Of a DNA stretch of 64,000 nt, positions 9,353-19,046 are shown piece after piece (position 1 is the stretch's first letter; the number at the start of each line of letters is the position of its first letter). The notes under the pieces are model-generated. The model had not been told where the DNA came from. It did no database searches and worked only from the letters and a program-made list of their open reading frames with translations. Made by a program: the position numbers and the translations under genes. Where the stretch lies: assembly GCF_009711415.1 (NCBI RefSeq), contig NZ_SMLZ01000116.1:189000-252999 (forward strand), given 5' to 3'. The DNA comes from Roseibium denhamense (GTDB taxonomy: Bacteria; Pseudomonadota; Alphaproteobacteria; Rhizobiales; Stappiaceae).

Positions 9353-11688
9353 TGGCCGGCCTTTCTTGCGCGCATGCCGTGAACGGCCTTCATGATGGCT
9401 TCAGGTGTCGCCGGCGCATCAAGGTCTGGCACCTCTCCGGGCGCAAGGCTCGCGACAGCATCGGTAATTGCGCAGAAAACGGCGTTTGCAAGCATGACCG
9501 GCGGTTCGCCGACGGCCTTTGACCGATAGATCGTCTCCTGCGGGTTCCCAGTGCCCTCGTAAAGCCGGACATGAAACTCTTCGGGAATGTCCGAAGCCGT
9601 CGGGATTTTATAGGTAGACGGCGCATGGGTTCGAAGACGGCCCTGCGCGTCCCAGACGAGCTCCTCTGTGGTCAGCCAGCCCATGCCCTGCACGAAGCCG
9701 CCTTCGATCTGGCCGAGATCGATGGCCGGATTTAGCGAATGCCCGACGTCATGGAGAATATCGACACGGTCGACAGTCATCTCGCCGGTCATTGTGTCGA
9801 TTGTCACTTCGGCACAGGCCCCGCCAAAGGCGAAGTAATAGAACGGACGGCCGGTCGCCGTGTCCCGGTCCCATGTGATTCCAGGCGTAGCATAGAAGCC
9901 CGCATGTGACAGCTGGATGCGCGCCATATGCGCCTGCTTGGCGATCTCGCTCAACGTGAAGCTCTGGTCGCCAATGATCACCTTATTGTCGCCGAAGTGA
10001 ATGGCTTCAGCGCCGCATTGATGCTGTTCACACAAGAAGGCTGTTATCCGCGCCTTGATTTCCTGAGCTGCCAGCTTTGCAGCCATGGCATTCAGGTCTG
10101 TGCCGGAGGAGGCCGCGGTTGGCCCTGTGTTTGGAACCTTCGAGGTGTTTGTGGCGGTAATCCGGACCTTGTCCAGTGTGATGCCGAATTCTTCCGCAAC
10201 GACCTGGGCCACCTTTTGATAAAGGCCCTGCCCCATCTCGGTGCCGCCATGGTTCAGATGGACCGACCCGTCCGTATAGAGATGGACCAGCGCTCCCGCC
10301 TGGTTGAGATGCTTCAAGGTGAAGGAGATGCCGAACTTGACCGGCGTCAGTGCAAGGCCCTTTTTCAGCACCGCATTTTCAGCGTTGAAGGCGGAGACGT
10401 CTTCGCGCCGCTGCCAATAGGCCGAACTCTCTTCAAGCTGGCCAATCAGGTGATGCATCACCTCATATTCTTCAACCGGCATGCCAAATGGCGTCTGGTT
10501 GCGCTCGCCGTCATAGAAATTGAGTTTGCGGATTTCCAGCGGATCCTTGCCGAGCTTGATGGCAATCGCGTCGATCATTCGCTCCGCGGCCAGCATGCCC
10601 TGTGGCCCGCCAAACCCCCGGAACGCCGTATTCGACACGGTGTCGGTTTTCAGCCGCCGCGAGCGGATCACGGCATCCGGGTAAAAGTAGCTGGAATCAG
10701 CGTGAAACAGCGTGCGGTCGTTGACACCAAGGGACAGATCGACCGAATAGCCGCAGCGGGACAGGAACTCCATATCGACTGCGCGAATCTTTCCGGTGCC
10801 GTCATGACCAATTTTCCAGTCCACCCGAAAATCATGCCGTTTACCGGTCATGATCATGTCGTCGTCCCGGTCCAAACGGATCTTGCAGGCCCTGCCGGTT
10901 GCGTGAGCAGCCAAGGCTGCAAGGCTCGCCCATTGGTTGGCCTGCGATTCCTTGCCGCCAAATCCGCCACCCATTCGCCGGACTTCCGCTGTGACCAGCG
11001 CATCCGGAACACCGAGAACCTTGGCGACAGTGTGCTGGATTTCGGTTGGGTGCTGGGTCGATGAATAAACAAGCATGCCGCCATCTTCCTGCGGGACGGC
11101 CATGGCAATCTGGCCTTCCAGGTAGAAATGCTCCTGACCTCCGATGCGCAAGCTGCCGCTTACAATCTCTTGTGACGCATTCATACCGGTTTCCGGTGAC
11201 CCGCGCCGGAATTGGTAATCCGGTAGCACCGTTGTTTCCGCGGCTACCGCATCTTCCTGCGTCAAGACCGGCGGGATGCTCGTGACCTCAGCCTTTACTT
11301 TCTTGGCCGCGCGCCGCGCCTGATCACGGGTCTCGGCAACGACCGCGAAGGCCACTTGTCCATGGAACAGGATGTCACCGTCTGCGAGAACCGGATCATC
11401 GCCGAACGCGGACGAACAGTCATTTGTTCCAGGAACATCGGCGGCGGTCAGAACCGCAACAACGCCGGGTGATTGACGCACGTCATCGAGATCCAGGGCC
11501 GTAACTTCACCCCGGACCGCCTGCCGGATCCAGCCCGGCACCACATGCAACGTGCCAGTGGGTTCGACCATATCGTCGATATAGGCGGCAGTCCCTGTGA
11601 CATGTTTTTCCGCGCTGTCATGGGCCAGCGCCTTGCAGACGGTTTTGAGCGGCGGCTGCATCGCAGCCTGGTCAAGCGGCGCGGTCAT
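9349..11688 (-). CDS. xdhB: xanthine dehydrogenase molybdopterin-binding subunit XdhB
   Basis: This is the large subunit, which oxidises hypoxanthine and xanthine to urate at the molybdenum centre. From ATG 11688 (preceded by GGGAGG) it has 779 residues, the normal length; a TTG two codons upstream is less likely. Molybdopterin-binding motifs are visible: GGGFGGKE near residue 240, AFRGFGGPQG further on, and the late VGEPP segment carrying the catalytic glutamate. It overlaps the end of xdhA by 17 bases. Confidence 0.95.
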   Translation of the reverse strand: MTAPLDQAAMQPPLKTVCKALAHDSAEKHVTGTAAYIDDMVEPTGTLHVVPGWIRQAVRGEVTALDLDDVRQSPGVVAVLTAADVPGTNDCSSAFGDDPVLADGDILFHGQVAFAVVAETRDQARRAAKKVKAEVTSIPPVLTQEDAVAAETTVLPDYQFRRGSPETGMNASQEIVSGSLRIGGQEHFYLEGQIAMAVPQEDGGMLVYSSTQHPTEIQHTVAKVLGVPDALVTAEVRRMGGGFGGKESQANQWASLAALAAHATGRACKIRLDRDDDMIMTGKRHDFRVDWKIGHDGTGKIRAVDMEFLSRCGYSVDLSLGVNDRTLFHADSSYFYPDAVIRSRRLKTDTVSNTAFRGFGGPQGMLAAERMIDAIAIKLGKDPLEIRKLNFYDGERNQTPFGMPVEEYEVMHHLIGQLEESSAYWQRREDVSAFNAENAVLKKGLALTPVKFGISFTLKHLNQAGALVHLYTDGSVHLNHGGTEMGQGLYQKVAQVVAEEFGITLDKVRITATNTSKVPNTGPTAASSGTDLNAMAAKLAAQEIKARITAFLCEQHQCGAEAIHFGDNKVIIGDQSFTLSEIAKQAHMARIQLSHAGFYATPGITWDRDTATGRPFYYFAFGGACAEVTIDTMTGEMTVDRVDILHDVGHSLNPAIDLGQIEGGFVQGMGWLTTEELVWDAQGRLRTHAPSTYKIPTASDIPEEFHVRLYEGTGNPQETIYRSKAVGEPPVMLANAVFCAITDAVASLAPGEVPDLDAPATPEAIMKAVHGMRARKAGQ

Positions 11689-13153
11689 GGTCAACCTCCC
11701 TCTTGATCAGAACATTCACATCTTCCGGAGCTGTGCCGCTGATTTCCATCAATGCTTTGGCCAGAAGCGCGCGTGCGGTTTCCATGCGGTACGCACTGCT
11801 CGCCCTCATATCCGTCATGGGCGTGAAATCACTGATGAGGCCCTGCATGGCAGCGCCCCATGTTGCCGGGTCTTCGAGGCTTGCACCTGCAAGGGCGGCT
11901 TCTGCGGTGGCAGCCCGCTTGGGCGTGCCGGCCATGCCTCCATACGCGATGCGCGCCTCGGTGATCACGCCATCTGAAAGCGCAAACCGGAACCCGGCCA
12001 TCACCGCAGAAATATCCTGGTCAAACCGTTTGGATATCTTGTAGCACCGGAACACTTGGTTGGCGGATAATCCGGGCACGAAGAGACCGGTCACAAACTC
12101 GCCATCCCGCCTGTCCTGTTTTCCGTATTCCAGGAAAAAGTCTTCCAGCGGCAAAGCCCGGGAACCATCGGCCGAGTGAAGCTCCAAGGTTGCCCCGAGC
12201 GCAATCAAGGCAGGCGGCGTGTCGCCAATCGGCGATCCGTTGGCAATGTTGCCGCCGATTGTTCCAGATGCCCGGACTTGTTTGGATCCGATCCGTTTCC
12301 AAAGCGCCCCAAGGCTCGTCTCGATCCGGGTCATCGCTGCTTCAGTCGCGGCATAGGTTGCCGTGGCGCCGATCAAAACACCGGAGCCGGTTTCTTCGAC
12401 CCGGTCCAGTTCTTCGATCCGCCCCAACCAGATGATTTTGGGAAGCTCTGCCAGGTTTTTTGTGACCCAGAGCGCGACATCGGTCGCACCGGCGACAATG
12501 GTCGCATCCGGATGCTGGGCATAAAGCGCGGCAAGACCGTCAAGGGTCGAGGGCGATGCAAAAAAACCATTGCTATCGCCAAGATACACATCCCGGCTGT
12601 CGGCAAGATCCTGCAACTTTTGGCGTGTTTCGTTCGCCCGCCATGTAAAGGCGTCATCGGCTGCGTCAAAACAAGCTTCCAGCGCAGCATCGACAATTGG
12701 GCGGTAACCAGTGCACCGGCAGAGATTGCCAGCAAGCCACTCTGTTACTGTTTTTCGTGATTTCTGTTTCTCTTCGGCATGATAGAGCGTGAAAAGGGTC
12801 ATGATGAAACCGGGAGTGCAAAAACCGCACTGGGACCCATGCAGGTCGACCATCGCCTTTTGCACCGGATGCAGCCTCTGATCACTTGCCAGGTCTTCGA
12901 CCGTGACGAGCTCCGCCCCGTCGATCATGCCCAGAAGCTGGATGCAGCTATTGACCGGTTGATACACCATTTTTCCGCCAACCAGCCGGCCAAGCGCCAC
13001 CGTGCAAGCGCCGCAATCGCCCTCCCCGCAGCCTTCCTTGGTGCCGGTTTCCCTTCGTCTCAGGCGCAGGTAATCCAAGAGAGTTTCAGTTGGGCCGACC
13101 GAGTCGAGTTCGACAACTTCGCCATTTTTTAGGAAACGGATCGTGTCGCGCAT
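11672..13153 (-). CDS. xdhA: xanthine dehydrogenase iron-sulfur/FAD subunit XdhA
   Basis: This is the small subunit, which carries electrons from the molybdenum centre through two 2Fe-2S clusters to FAD and NAD+. The first cluster motif is CGEGDCGAC at residues 42-50. The second uses CGFC near residue 113 and CRC near residue 146. The FAD-binding domain follows from about residue 185, with the GATDVALWVTK loop. The length of 493 residues matches bacterial XdhA. A GGAG box lies eight bases before the ATG. The gene starts four bases after the hydroxyisourate hydrolase stop. Confidence 0.95.
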   Translation of the reverse strand: MRDTIRFLKNGEVVELDSVGPTETLLDYLRLRRRETGTKEGCGEGDCGACTVALGRLVGGKMVYQPVNSCIQLLGMIDGAELVTVEDLASDQRLHPVQKAMVDLHGSQCGFCTPGFIMTLFTLYHAEEKQKSRKTVTEWLAGNLCRCTGYRPIVDAALEACFDAADDAFTWRANETRQKLQDLADSRDVYLGDSNGFFASPSTLDGLAALYAQHPDATIVAGATDVALWVTKNLAELPKIIWLGRIEELDRVEETGSGVLIGATATYAATEAAMTRIETSLGALWKRIGSKQVRASGTIGGNIANGSPIGDTPPALIALGATLELHSADGSRALPLEDFFLEYGKQDRRDGEFVTGLFVPGLSANQVFRCYKISKRFDQDISAVMAGFRFALSDGVITEARIAYGGMAGTPKRAATAEAALAGASLEDPATWGAAMQGLISDFTPMTDMRASSAYRMETARALLAKALMEISGTAPEDVNVLIKREVDHDRAA

Positions 13154-13156
13154 GCC

Positions 13157-13510
13157 CTAACTCCCGCGATAGGTGGAGTAACCGAACGGGGACAGCAGGA
13201 GCGGCACATGATAATGGCCGTCTTGTTCTGCAATTCCGAAGCGGATTGGGATGATGTCGAGGAACAGCGGATCGGGAAGAGGCTGCCCTGTTCTTTTCAG
13301 GTAGGCTCCGGCCATGAACCTGAGTTCATACGTGCCGGGCGTAAATGCATCGCCGTCGAGGATCGGGCCGTCCACCCGGCCATCCGAATTGGTGATGTGT
13401 GTGGAAACATGGGCTGGGGTATCGTCCGTTATCGACCACAGCTCTATCGCAAGCGCCTCGGCCGGGCGGCCCAGAGCCGTGTCCAAAACATGCGTTGTCA
13501 AACGCCCCAT
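13157..13510 (-). CDS. uraH: 5-hydroxyisourate hydrolase
   Basis: This transthyretin-related enzyme hydrolyses 5-hydroxyisourate, the product of PuuD, to OHCU. The start at ATG 13510 is supported by a GGAGAGGG ribosome site and gives 117 residues, the normal family length. The open frame extends upstream but without family similarity. Active-site features are visible: the N-terminal TTHVLDTA with its histidine near residue 7, and the C-terminal signature YRGS ending the protein. No signal peptide is apparent. It heads the xdhABC gene string. Confidence 0.94.
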   Translation of the reverse strand: MGRLTTHVLDTALGRPAEALAIELWSITDDTPAHVSTHITNSDGRVDGPILDGDAFTPGTYELRFMAGAYLKRTGQPLPDPLFLDIIPIRFGIAEQDGHYHVPLLLSPFGYSTYRGS

Positions 13511-13607
13511 ATTGACCCTCTCCCTAGCACGGCGCGGTGCCGCATATTCCATCATTTGAAAAATGTGCCTCAAAAAAACGCAGATCCAAAGCGCTCATTT
13601 GCGATCT

Positions 13608-14567
13608 TTATGATGCCTTTTTGGCATCAAGAGAAGGTATATGTTCTTTCAAGGCGATCACGGCATGGTCGAAAAACATGCCCGGAGCCAGGGCAAGCGC
13701 GCGCAGGGACGAGGTTACCACACACAGCCGGTCCGCCTGAAGCGGTTGATCTGACAAGGGAACAAAAACCAGGTGACCCGCAGCCAGGTCTTCCTCGCAG
13801 CCAATACGGGTCTGGAAACCTATGACGTTTTCTTCCCTTGCGAGCGCCCGCATGAGCCTTAAGGAATTCGCCTCGACATAGGTGCGTGATGCGCCTGGTA
13901 TGCGCCGCCGCACGGCATCAATTCTGGTTCGCAGCGACAGCCCTTCGGCCGGTAGGGCCACAGGATAGGCAAGGCAGTCCTGGAGACTGAGATCCTTAAC
14001 GGCAGCTAGCGGATGGCTCGGTGCCATGAGTGCGCCGATGACCAGATCCTGGTGAAAGGCTGTTGTGAGCGCCGATGTTTCCGGCGGATCGAAGGTAAAA
14101 CCCACATCCGCTTCCGCCGCTTCGACCTTCCGCACTGCCTCTTGCGACGAGGAAACGGAAATATTCACATGAATGCCGGGATAGGTGGCGCGGAAAGAAC
14201 TGATGACCGCTGGCAGCAATTTTTCGGCGACGCTTTCCACACAGGCAATGGAAACCGTGCCCCGTCTGAGGCCCTTCAAGGCATCGAGCTCTGCAACGGT
14301 TCCTTCAAAATCGGAATAAGTCCGCCGGATATGGGCAAGCAGGACCTCACCGGCCTGTGACAGCCGGAGCCGCCGCCCCACCCTGTCAAACAGTTGTAGA
14401 CCAAGGGATTCTTCGAGCCACAGGATCTGGCGGTTCACGGCGGACGAGGCGACATTGAGCTCGCGGGACGCAGCCCGGATCGATCCGGCTTCAGCCGCAG
14501 CCAGGAAGTAGCGCATTGCCGGGCTGTAAAGGTTGCGCGAAAGTTCCTGGGTGCGGCCGGTACGCAT
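13608..14567 (-). CDS. LysR-family transcriptional regulator
   Basis: This is a 319-residue regulator with an N-terminal winged helix-turn-helix (about residues 15-70: YFLAAAEAGSIRAASREL, then VASSAVNRQI) and a periplasmic-binding-like effector domain. It lies 98 bases upstream of the hydroxyisourate hydrolase gene on the same strand, so it may be co-transcribed with the purine operon or control it. Which ligand it senses cannot be seen. The start at ATG 14567 has no strong ribosome site. Confidence 0.87.
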   Translation of the reverse strand: MRTGRTQELSRNLYSPAMRYFLAAAEAGSIRAASRELNVASSAVNRQILWLEESLGLQLFDRVGRRLRLSQAGEVLLAHIRRTYSDFEGTVAELDALKGLRRGTVSIACVESVAEKLLPAVISSFRATYPGIHVNISVSSSQEAVRKVEAAEADVGFTFDPPETSALTTAFHQDLVIGALMAPSHPLAAVKDLSLQDCLAYPVALPAEGLSLRTRIDAVRRRIPGASRTYVEANSLRLMRALAREENVIGFQTRIGCEEDLAAGHLVFVPLSDQPLQADRLCVVTSSLRALALAPGMFFDHAVIALKEHIPSLDAKKAS

Positions 14568-14578
14568 GTGTTGGGCTC

Positions 14579-15556
14579 TTAGGGCAGCAGCACGGTGGTG
14601 CCGGTGGTTTTCCGCCCTTCGAGATCGGAATGCGCCTGAACGGCATCGGCAAGCCGGTATTCCTGATTGATCCCGATCTTCACGATCCCTTTTTGCACCA
14701 CGTCGAACAACTCGCCCGCGGTCGCCTCAAGGTCTTCGCGCGTTGCGATATAGTTGAAAAGTGATGGCCTTGTCGCAAAGAGAGATCCCTTTTGGGCAAG
14801 AAGGGCAAGGTTGAAATCGGTAATCGGCCCGGATGACTGGCCGAAACTCACCCACATGCCACGCGGCTTCAAACAATCGAGCGACCCGGGATAGGTATCT
14901 TGTCCCACGGAATCATAGACGACATCGCAGCCTTTACCGTCCGTGATTTCCTTGACCCGCTCCACGAAGTTCTCTGTCCGGTAGTTGATCATATGCTGGT
15001 ACCCATGGGCCTTCGCCAGCTCGATCTTGTCTTCGGATCCGGCCGTTCCGATCACCGTAGCACCGAGATGAGCGGCCCATTGTCCGGCGATCAAGCCGAC
15101 ACCGCCGGCGGCTGCATGAAACAAAAGCGTGGTTTCCGGACCCACCTTGTAGGTCTGACGCAGAAGATACTGGGCGGTCATGCCTTTCAACATCATGGCA
15201 GCTGCGGTTTTGTCGTCGATCCCTTCCGGCACCACCACAAGGCTGGCGGCAGGCACGAGACGCTCCTGGGCATATGCCCCCAGCGGACCCACATAGGCAA
15301 CGCGGTCGCCTGGTTTCACATGATCGACCCCCTCGCCCACGGAAAGCACGATACCGGCCCCCTCATTGCCGGGGCTGAACGGCAGGCCGGTTGGCGCGGG
15401 ATAAAGACCGGATCGGAAATATGTATCGATGAAATTCAGGCCGATCGCCGTGTGGCGGATCCGCGCTTCGCCTGCACCCGGTTCTCCGATCTCAATATGC
15501 TCCCAGGTCATAACCTCAGGGCCGCCAGTCTCATTCACACGCACTGCCTGAACCAT
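14579..15556 (-). CDS. NADPH:quinone oxidoreductase, medium-chain zinc-less type
   Basis: This is a 325-residue member of the quinone oxidoreductase branch of medium-chain dehydrogenases, which reduces quinones with NADPH. ATG 15556 has GGGAGA five bases upstream and is preferred over the ATG four codons earlier. Visible features are the N-terminal IGLNFIDTYFRSGLYP region, the signature GNEGAGIV, and the nucleotide-binding turn AAAGGVGLIAGQ. The zinc ligands of alcohol dehydrogenases are absent. It ends 11 bases before the LysR start on the same strand; a functional link is not evident. Confidence 0.88.
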   Translation of the reverse strand: MVQAVRVNETGGPEVMTWEHIEIGEPGAGEARIRHTAIGLNFIDTYFRSGLYPAPTGLPFSPGNEGAGIVLSVGEGVDHVKPGDRVAYVGPLGAYAQERLVPAASLVVVPEGIDDKTAAAMMLKGMTAQYLLRQTYKVGPETTLLFHAAAGGVGLIAGQWAAHLGATVIGTAGSEDKIELAKAHGYQHMINYRTENFVERVKEITDGKGCDVVYDSVGQDTYPGSLDCLKPRGMWVSFGQSSGPITDFNLALLAQKGSLFATRPSLFNYIATREDLEATAGELFDVVQKGIVKIGINQEYRLADAVQAHSDLEGRKTTGTTVLLP

Positions 15557-15697
15557 AATTTCTCCCATTTGGCCGATCTTGTCGGGCCAATCAGCTCGCG
15601 GTTTGAATTTTTTTGGACATTAGTGATTTCTACCGGCAACGCAAAGGGCCGGCTGAAAAAACACCTTCAGTGCTTGTGATGCGCAGTTGTACCCTGG

Positions 15698-16456
15698 TCA
15701 GTCGACGCGGTCGATAAGCTGCTGCACGGCGGACACCGAGAAGAGATAGAGGCTTGCAACAACGAATGCGACCAATGCAAGCCCAGTCAAGGTCATGCCG
15801 TTGAGAATGGCATAACCAGCCAGGGCCATCCAACCAAGCGTCACCGGCAAGGTCACGATTCGCCAGCGTTTAACGCGCACCGGGTGGACAAAACGGACCG
15901 GAGCGAATGTCAGCGCGCAACACAGCAAAATGATTGCGATTGTGAAGGCTTCGGACGGAGACAGAACGAACAAGCCGAAGACAACCATGTTCCAGCCGGC
16001 CGGAAAGCCCTTGAAGGACCCGTCCAGCGTCTTCATGCCGTTGTCGGCGAAGTAGAGTGCCCCTGTGAACACGATCAAGCCGCCGCAAATCCAGTTCCAT
16101 GGCTCGGACAGCATCAGGCTCCAGGACAGAGCGAAAGCTGGCAGGAAGACATAGGTCGCGTAATCAATCACGAAGTCGAGAGACGCTCCCGACCAGCGCG
16201 GCAAGCGTTCAGCGATCCTATATTTCCGTGCAAGCGGCCCGTCGATCCCGTCGACAAAAAGGGCAAGGCCCAGCCAGGCGAACATTTCGGCCCATTTTCC
16301 CTGCGCGCCCGCAAGCAGCGCTGCCAATGCAATTGGTGCGCCGGATGCTGTCAGAATATGAATCAAAAACAGCGCGGGCTCTGGGGCCTCTTTGTCCGGG
16401 GTAATGTCCGCCACGTTTGTTCCTCGAAGACGCTGGCTCACGAGCGGTGCGCCCAT
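15698..16456 (-). CDS. pcs: phosphatidylcholine synthase (CDP-alcohol phosphatidyltransferase)
   Basis: Pcs condenses CDP-diacylglycerol directly with choline to make phosphatidylcholine, a pathway typical of alphaproteobacteria. The 252-residue protein has about seven membrane segments. The CDP-alcohol phosphotransferase motif is complete: DGIDGPLAR at residues 69-77 and GASLDFVID at 90-98. The stretch FADNGMKTLDGSFKGFPAGWN is characteristic of Pcs rather than of PssA or PgsA. The start has a weak AGGA box. It stands alone between the quinone oxidoreductase and the DUF2182 gene. Confidence 0.9.
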   Translation of the reverse strand: MGAPLVSQRLRGTNVADITPDKEAPEPALFLIHILTASGAPIALAALLAGAQGKWAEMFAWLGLALFVDGIDGPLARKYRIAERLPRWSGASLDFVIDYATYVFLPAFALSWSLMLSEPWNWICGGLIVFTGALYFADNGMKTLDGSFKGFPAGWNMVVFGLFVLSPSEAFTIAIILLCCALTFAPVRFVHPVRVKRWRIVTLPVTLGWMALAGYAILNGMTLTGLALVAFVVASLYLFSVSAVQQLIDRVD

Positions 16457-16697
16457 GGGTCCTGATCAGGTTGCCCCTACCGGAAATGCGCGCGAAACAC
16501 GCAGCAACCTTGCATAGGTTTAATATTGCAAAAATATGACGCTGTGAACCGGTAATCTGGTTTGTCGCTGGGCGGCTATTGAACCGGAAAGGCTCGTTCA
16601 GCCAAAAAACTGATCGATATTGCGGCGGCACCACGTCCCGCCGACCGTCGTTTAAAATTTGGATGCGCTCAACAATCTGCTTTTGCGCAGCGTCCCG

Positions 16698-17636
16698 TCA
16701 ACCACCGCCTCCAGCGCGGGTCAGCGCAAACAGTAAGGCGCTTCCCCAGACGAGGAAAAATAATCCGATGAACCTCGGGAACCACTGGGTGATCAACGAC
16801 TTTTCCAGAGCCATAAGGCCGCCGAGCGCGGCAATCCAGAAGATGTTCATCAAGCCGACTGCGAACATGACGGCCATCACCGCCCAGCAGCAACCGAGGC
16901 AATAAAGGCCTTGGCGCCAGCCTTCAGCAATCGCCGCAGTTTGCGGATGTTCTTTGCTTGGACGGTCAAACACCCATTTCGGATACCAGCACCGGTCGAG
17001 GCAGGCGCGCTTTTGCGGGCTAAATTGATAGAAACCGGCAACCAGAAGCACCGTCACGGTCAAAGCCATGCTAACCGGAGCCATCATCGGGCTGATCGCG
17101 CCAGCAGACACCAGCCCCCACTGCATGATCGTTGCGATTGCAGCGTAGCCGAACCAAACCGACAGATAGCCCACGGCGGCCAGCAAGGTCACAATCGTCA
17201 ATGAACGAGCAGCGAGACCATTTTGATGCTGCTTATGGAAAGCGCGCAGCATCGGCACCGCGGAGGGGAGCATCATCGCGAGCGCCATCATCGCCCACAT
17301 CATGTAGATCTTCAGAAAGTCGCCAGCAGTCAATGCTTCGCTCGGCATGCCGAACGTCGCCCCTGCGGGCAGGCAGAGAACGGCAAGCGCGGCCCGTGCC
17401 TCTTCCGGCAAGCCCCGGAAGAAATTGAACTGGTTCAGGAGCCCCATCCCGGGCCCGGCCTCACTCATGTCCATCACCGGGATCATGTCGATGACCATTG
17501 CGGCCAGATACGCCCAGCCAGTGAACGCCAGCACTCCGACCGCACCCAGGGTAATCCGCCAAGCCGGATCAGGCTGCCGGGAAACGCCAATCCGTTCCGT
17601 CTGAAACCCTTGATGCCTAGATGTATCGATGCTCAT
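16698..17636 (-). CDS. DUF2182 predicted metal-binding membrane protein
   Basis: This is a 312-residue integral membrane protein with about six to seven hydrophobic segments. It matches the DUF2182 family by the methionine-rich segment MWAMMALAMMLPSAVPML, the cytoplasmic YQFSPQKRACLDRC and the later GLYCLGCCWAVM. These conserved Cys/Met/His residues are why the family is called metal-binding; its function is unknown. DUF2182 genes often sit beside DUF1326 genes, but none is present here. It is divergent from the FAD hydroxylase gene. Confidence 0.85.
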   Translation of the reverse strand: MSIDTSRHQGFQTERIGVSRQPDPAWRITLGAVGVLAFTGWAYLAAMVIDMIPVMDMSEAGPGMGLLNQFNFFRGLPEEARAALAVLCLPAGATFGMPSEALTAGDFLKIYMMWAMMALAMMLPSAVPMLRAFHKQHQNGLAARSLTIVTLLAAVGYLSVWFGYAAIATIMQWGLVSAGAISPMMAPVSMALTVTVLLVAGFYQFSPQKRACLDRCWYPKWVFDRPSKEHPQTAAIAEGWRQGLYCLGCCWAVMAVMFAVGLMNIFWIAALGGLMALEKSLITQWFPRFIGLFFLVWGSALLFALTRAGGGG

Positions 17637-17840
17637 GAGACCGGTAAATGTTTCCAGCGCGCCCTACTCTAAAGTCTCCTTAGGCGATACGGGGAGAGCC
17701 GGCGTTGATATTTCTCATGGTTTCGACCCTTTTCGGTGTTAAAAGCCGAAACTGATTGAAACTGTGCGCTTTCGTCCCGTTGAAGCGGGGCATCTACCGG
17801 CCGATGTTTGGCCCTAGAATAAGCGCAACCGGAACACATC

Positions 17841-19043
17841 ATGGAACACCAAAAACGTCCTTCACACTTTGATATCGCAGTTGTTGGCGGCGGACCGGCC
17901 GGGCGTTCTGCGGCTCTTGTCCTCGCGCGTCAGGGCTTTTCGGTTGCCTTGCTGGCGCCAGATTCAGATCCAGCTGATGGTCGAACGACAGCGCTGTGGC
18001 AGAAATCAATTGCGGTTTTGAAGGAAATCGGTGTTTGGGACGATCTGGAGCTAAAGGCCGCTCCGCTTCAAAAAATGCGGATGATTGACGATACCGGGCG
18101 CCTGGTCAGGGCTCCGGAGGTGACGTTTGACAGCTCAGAGCTCGGACTGAACGAGTTCGGTTTCAACATCCGCAATTCCGACCTGAATGAGGCATTAAGT
18201 GCAGCCTGTGGAAACGCCGATACGCTGACCCATTTCAACGCGCGCCTAGAAACAGCGTCCTTCGAACAGGATCACGTTTCACTTAACGGTGACAACGGGA
18301 CCGAGATCCGGGCGAACCTTGCGGTGGCTGCCGACGGCCGGTCGTCCCGGCTCCGGGATGCGGCCGGTATTGAGGTCAAACGCTGGTCCTATCCGCAAGT
18401 AGCCGTCGTCCTGAACCTCGATCACGATCGCCCACATCAGAACATGTCCGTGGAGTTTCACACGCCCAGCGGCCCATTCACGCTTGTCGCACTGCCCGGA
18501 CGGTCCTCGTCACTTGTGTGTGTCGTCACTGCAGAAGAGGCAGAGCGGCTTTGCGGTCTGGACACATCCGTGCTCGAAATGGAACTGGAACGCCGGGCAC
18601 ATTCCATCTTCGGCAAATTCCGGATCACGACGAAACCGCAGAGTTTCCCCCTCTCCGGGCTTTCGGCGCCAAAGCTCGTTGGCAAGAGATTGGCTCTGGT
18701 GGGGGAAACCGCTCATGTCTTTCCGCCCATTGGCGCGCAAGGCTTGAACCTGTCACAGCGCGATGTCGGAGACCTTGCAGATGTCCTTGCTAAAGCTGCA
18801 GCGAGCGGCAAGGACTTTGAAAGCGACACGATTCTGGCCGCCTATGAGACCAAGCGCAGCGCCGATGTCCGTAGCCGAACATTTGCCGTCGATGCGTTGA
18901 ACAGGTCCCTCCTCACCGATTTCCTGCCGGTGCAGGCCGCAAGAAGCGCGGGAATGTATCTCGCCGACAAAATCGGGCCGTTTCGCCGTCTCTTAATGCG
19001 TGAGGGCATCGCGCCTGGAACCGGATTTCAGCTCCGCTCCTGA
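17841..19043 (+). CDS. UbiH/UbiF-type FAD-dependent hydroxylase
   Basis: This is a 400-residue flavoprotein monooxygenase. The dinucleotide-binding GGGPAG lies at residues 16-21 and a second FAD motif near residue 288 reads GETAHVFPPIGAQGLNL. This GQGLN-type ending is typical of ubiquinone-ring hydroxylases, although GE replaces the common GD. The likely role is one of the aromatic hydroxylations in ubiquinone synthesis; which carbon it acts on cannot be assigned. It ends three bases from the convergent DUF1801 gene. Confidence 0.85.
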   Translation: MEHQKRPSHFDIAVVGGGPAGRSAALVLARQGFSVALLAPDSDPADGRTTALWQKSIAVLKEIGVWDDLELKAAPLQKMRMIDDTGRLVRAPEVTFDSSELGLNEFGFNIRNSDLNEALSAACGNADTLTHFNARLETASFEQDHVSLNGDNGTEIRANLAVAADGRSSRLRDAAGIEVKRWSYPQVAVVLNLDHDRPHQNMSVEFHTPSGPFTLVALPGRSSSLVCVVTAEEAERLCGLDTSVLEMELERRAHSIFGKFRITTKPQSFPLSGLSAPKLVGKRLALVGETAHVFPPIGAQGLNLSQRDVGDLADVLAKAAASGKDFESDTILAAYETKRSADVRSRTFAVDALNRSLLTDFLPVQAARSAGMYLADKIGPFRRLLMREGIAPGTGFQLRS

Positions 19044-19046
19044 AAA

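Noticed and set aside
9928-11064. 378-codon plus-strand frame
   Set aside because: It is antisense to xdhB; the GC-rich codon bias of xdhB keeps the opposite frame open.
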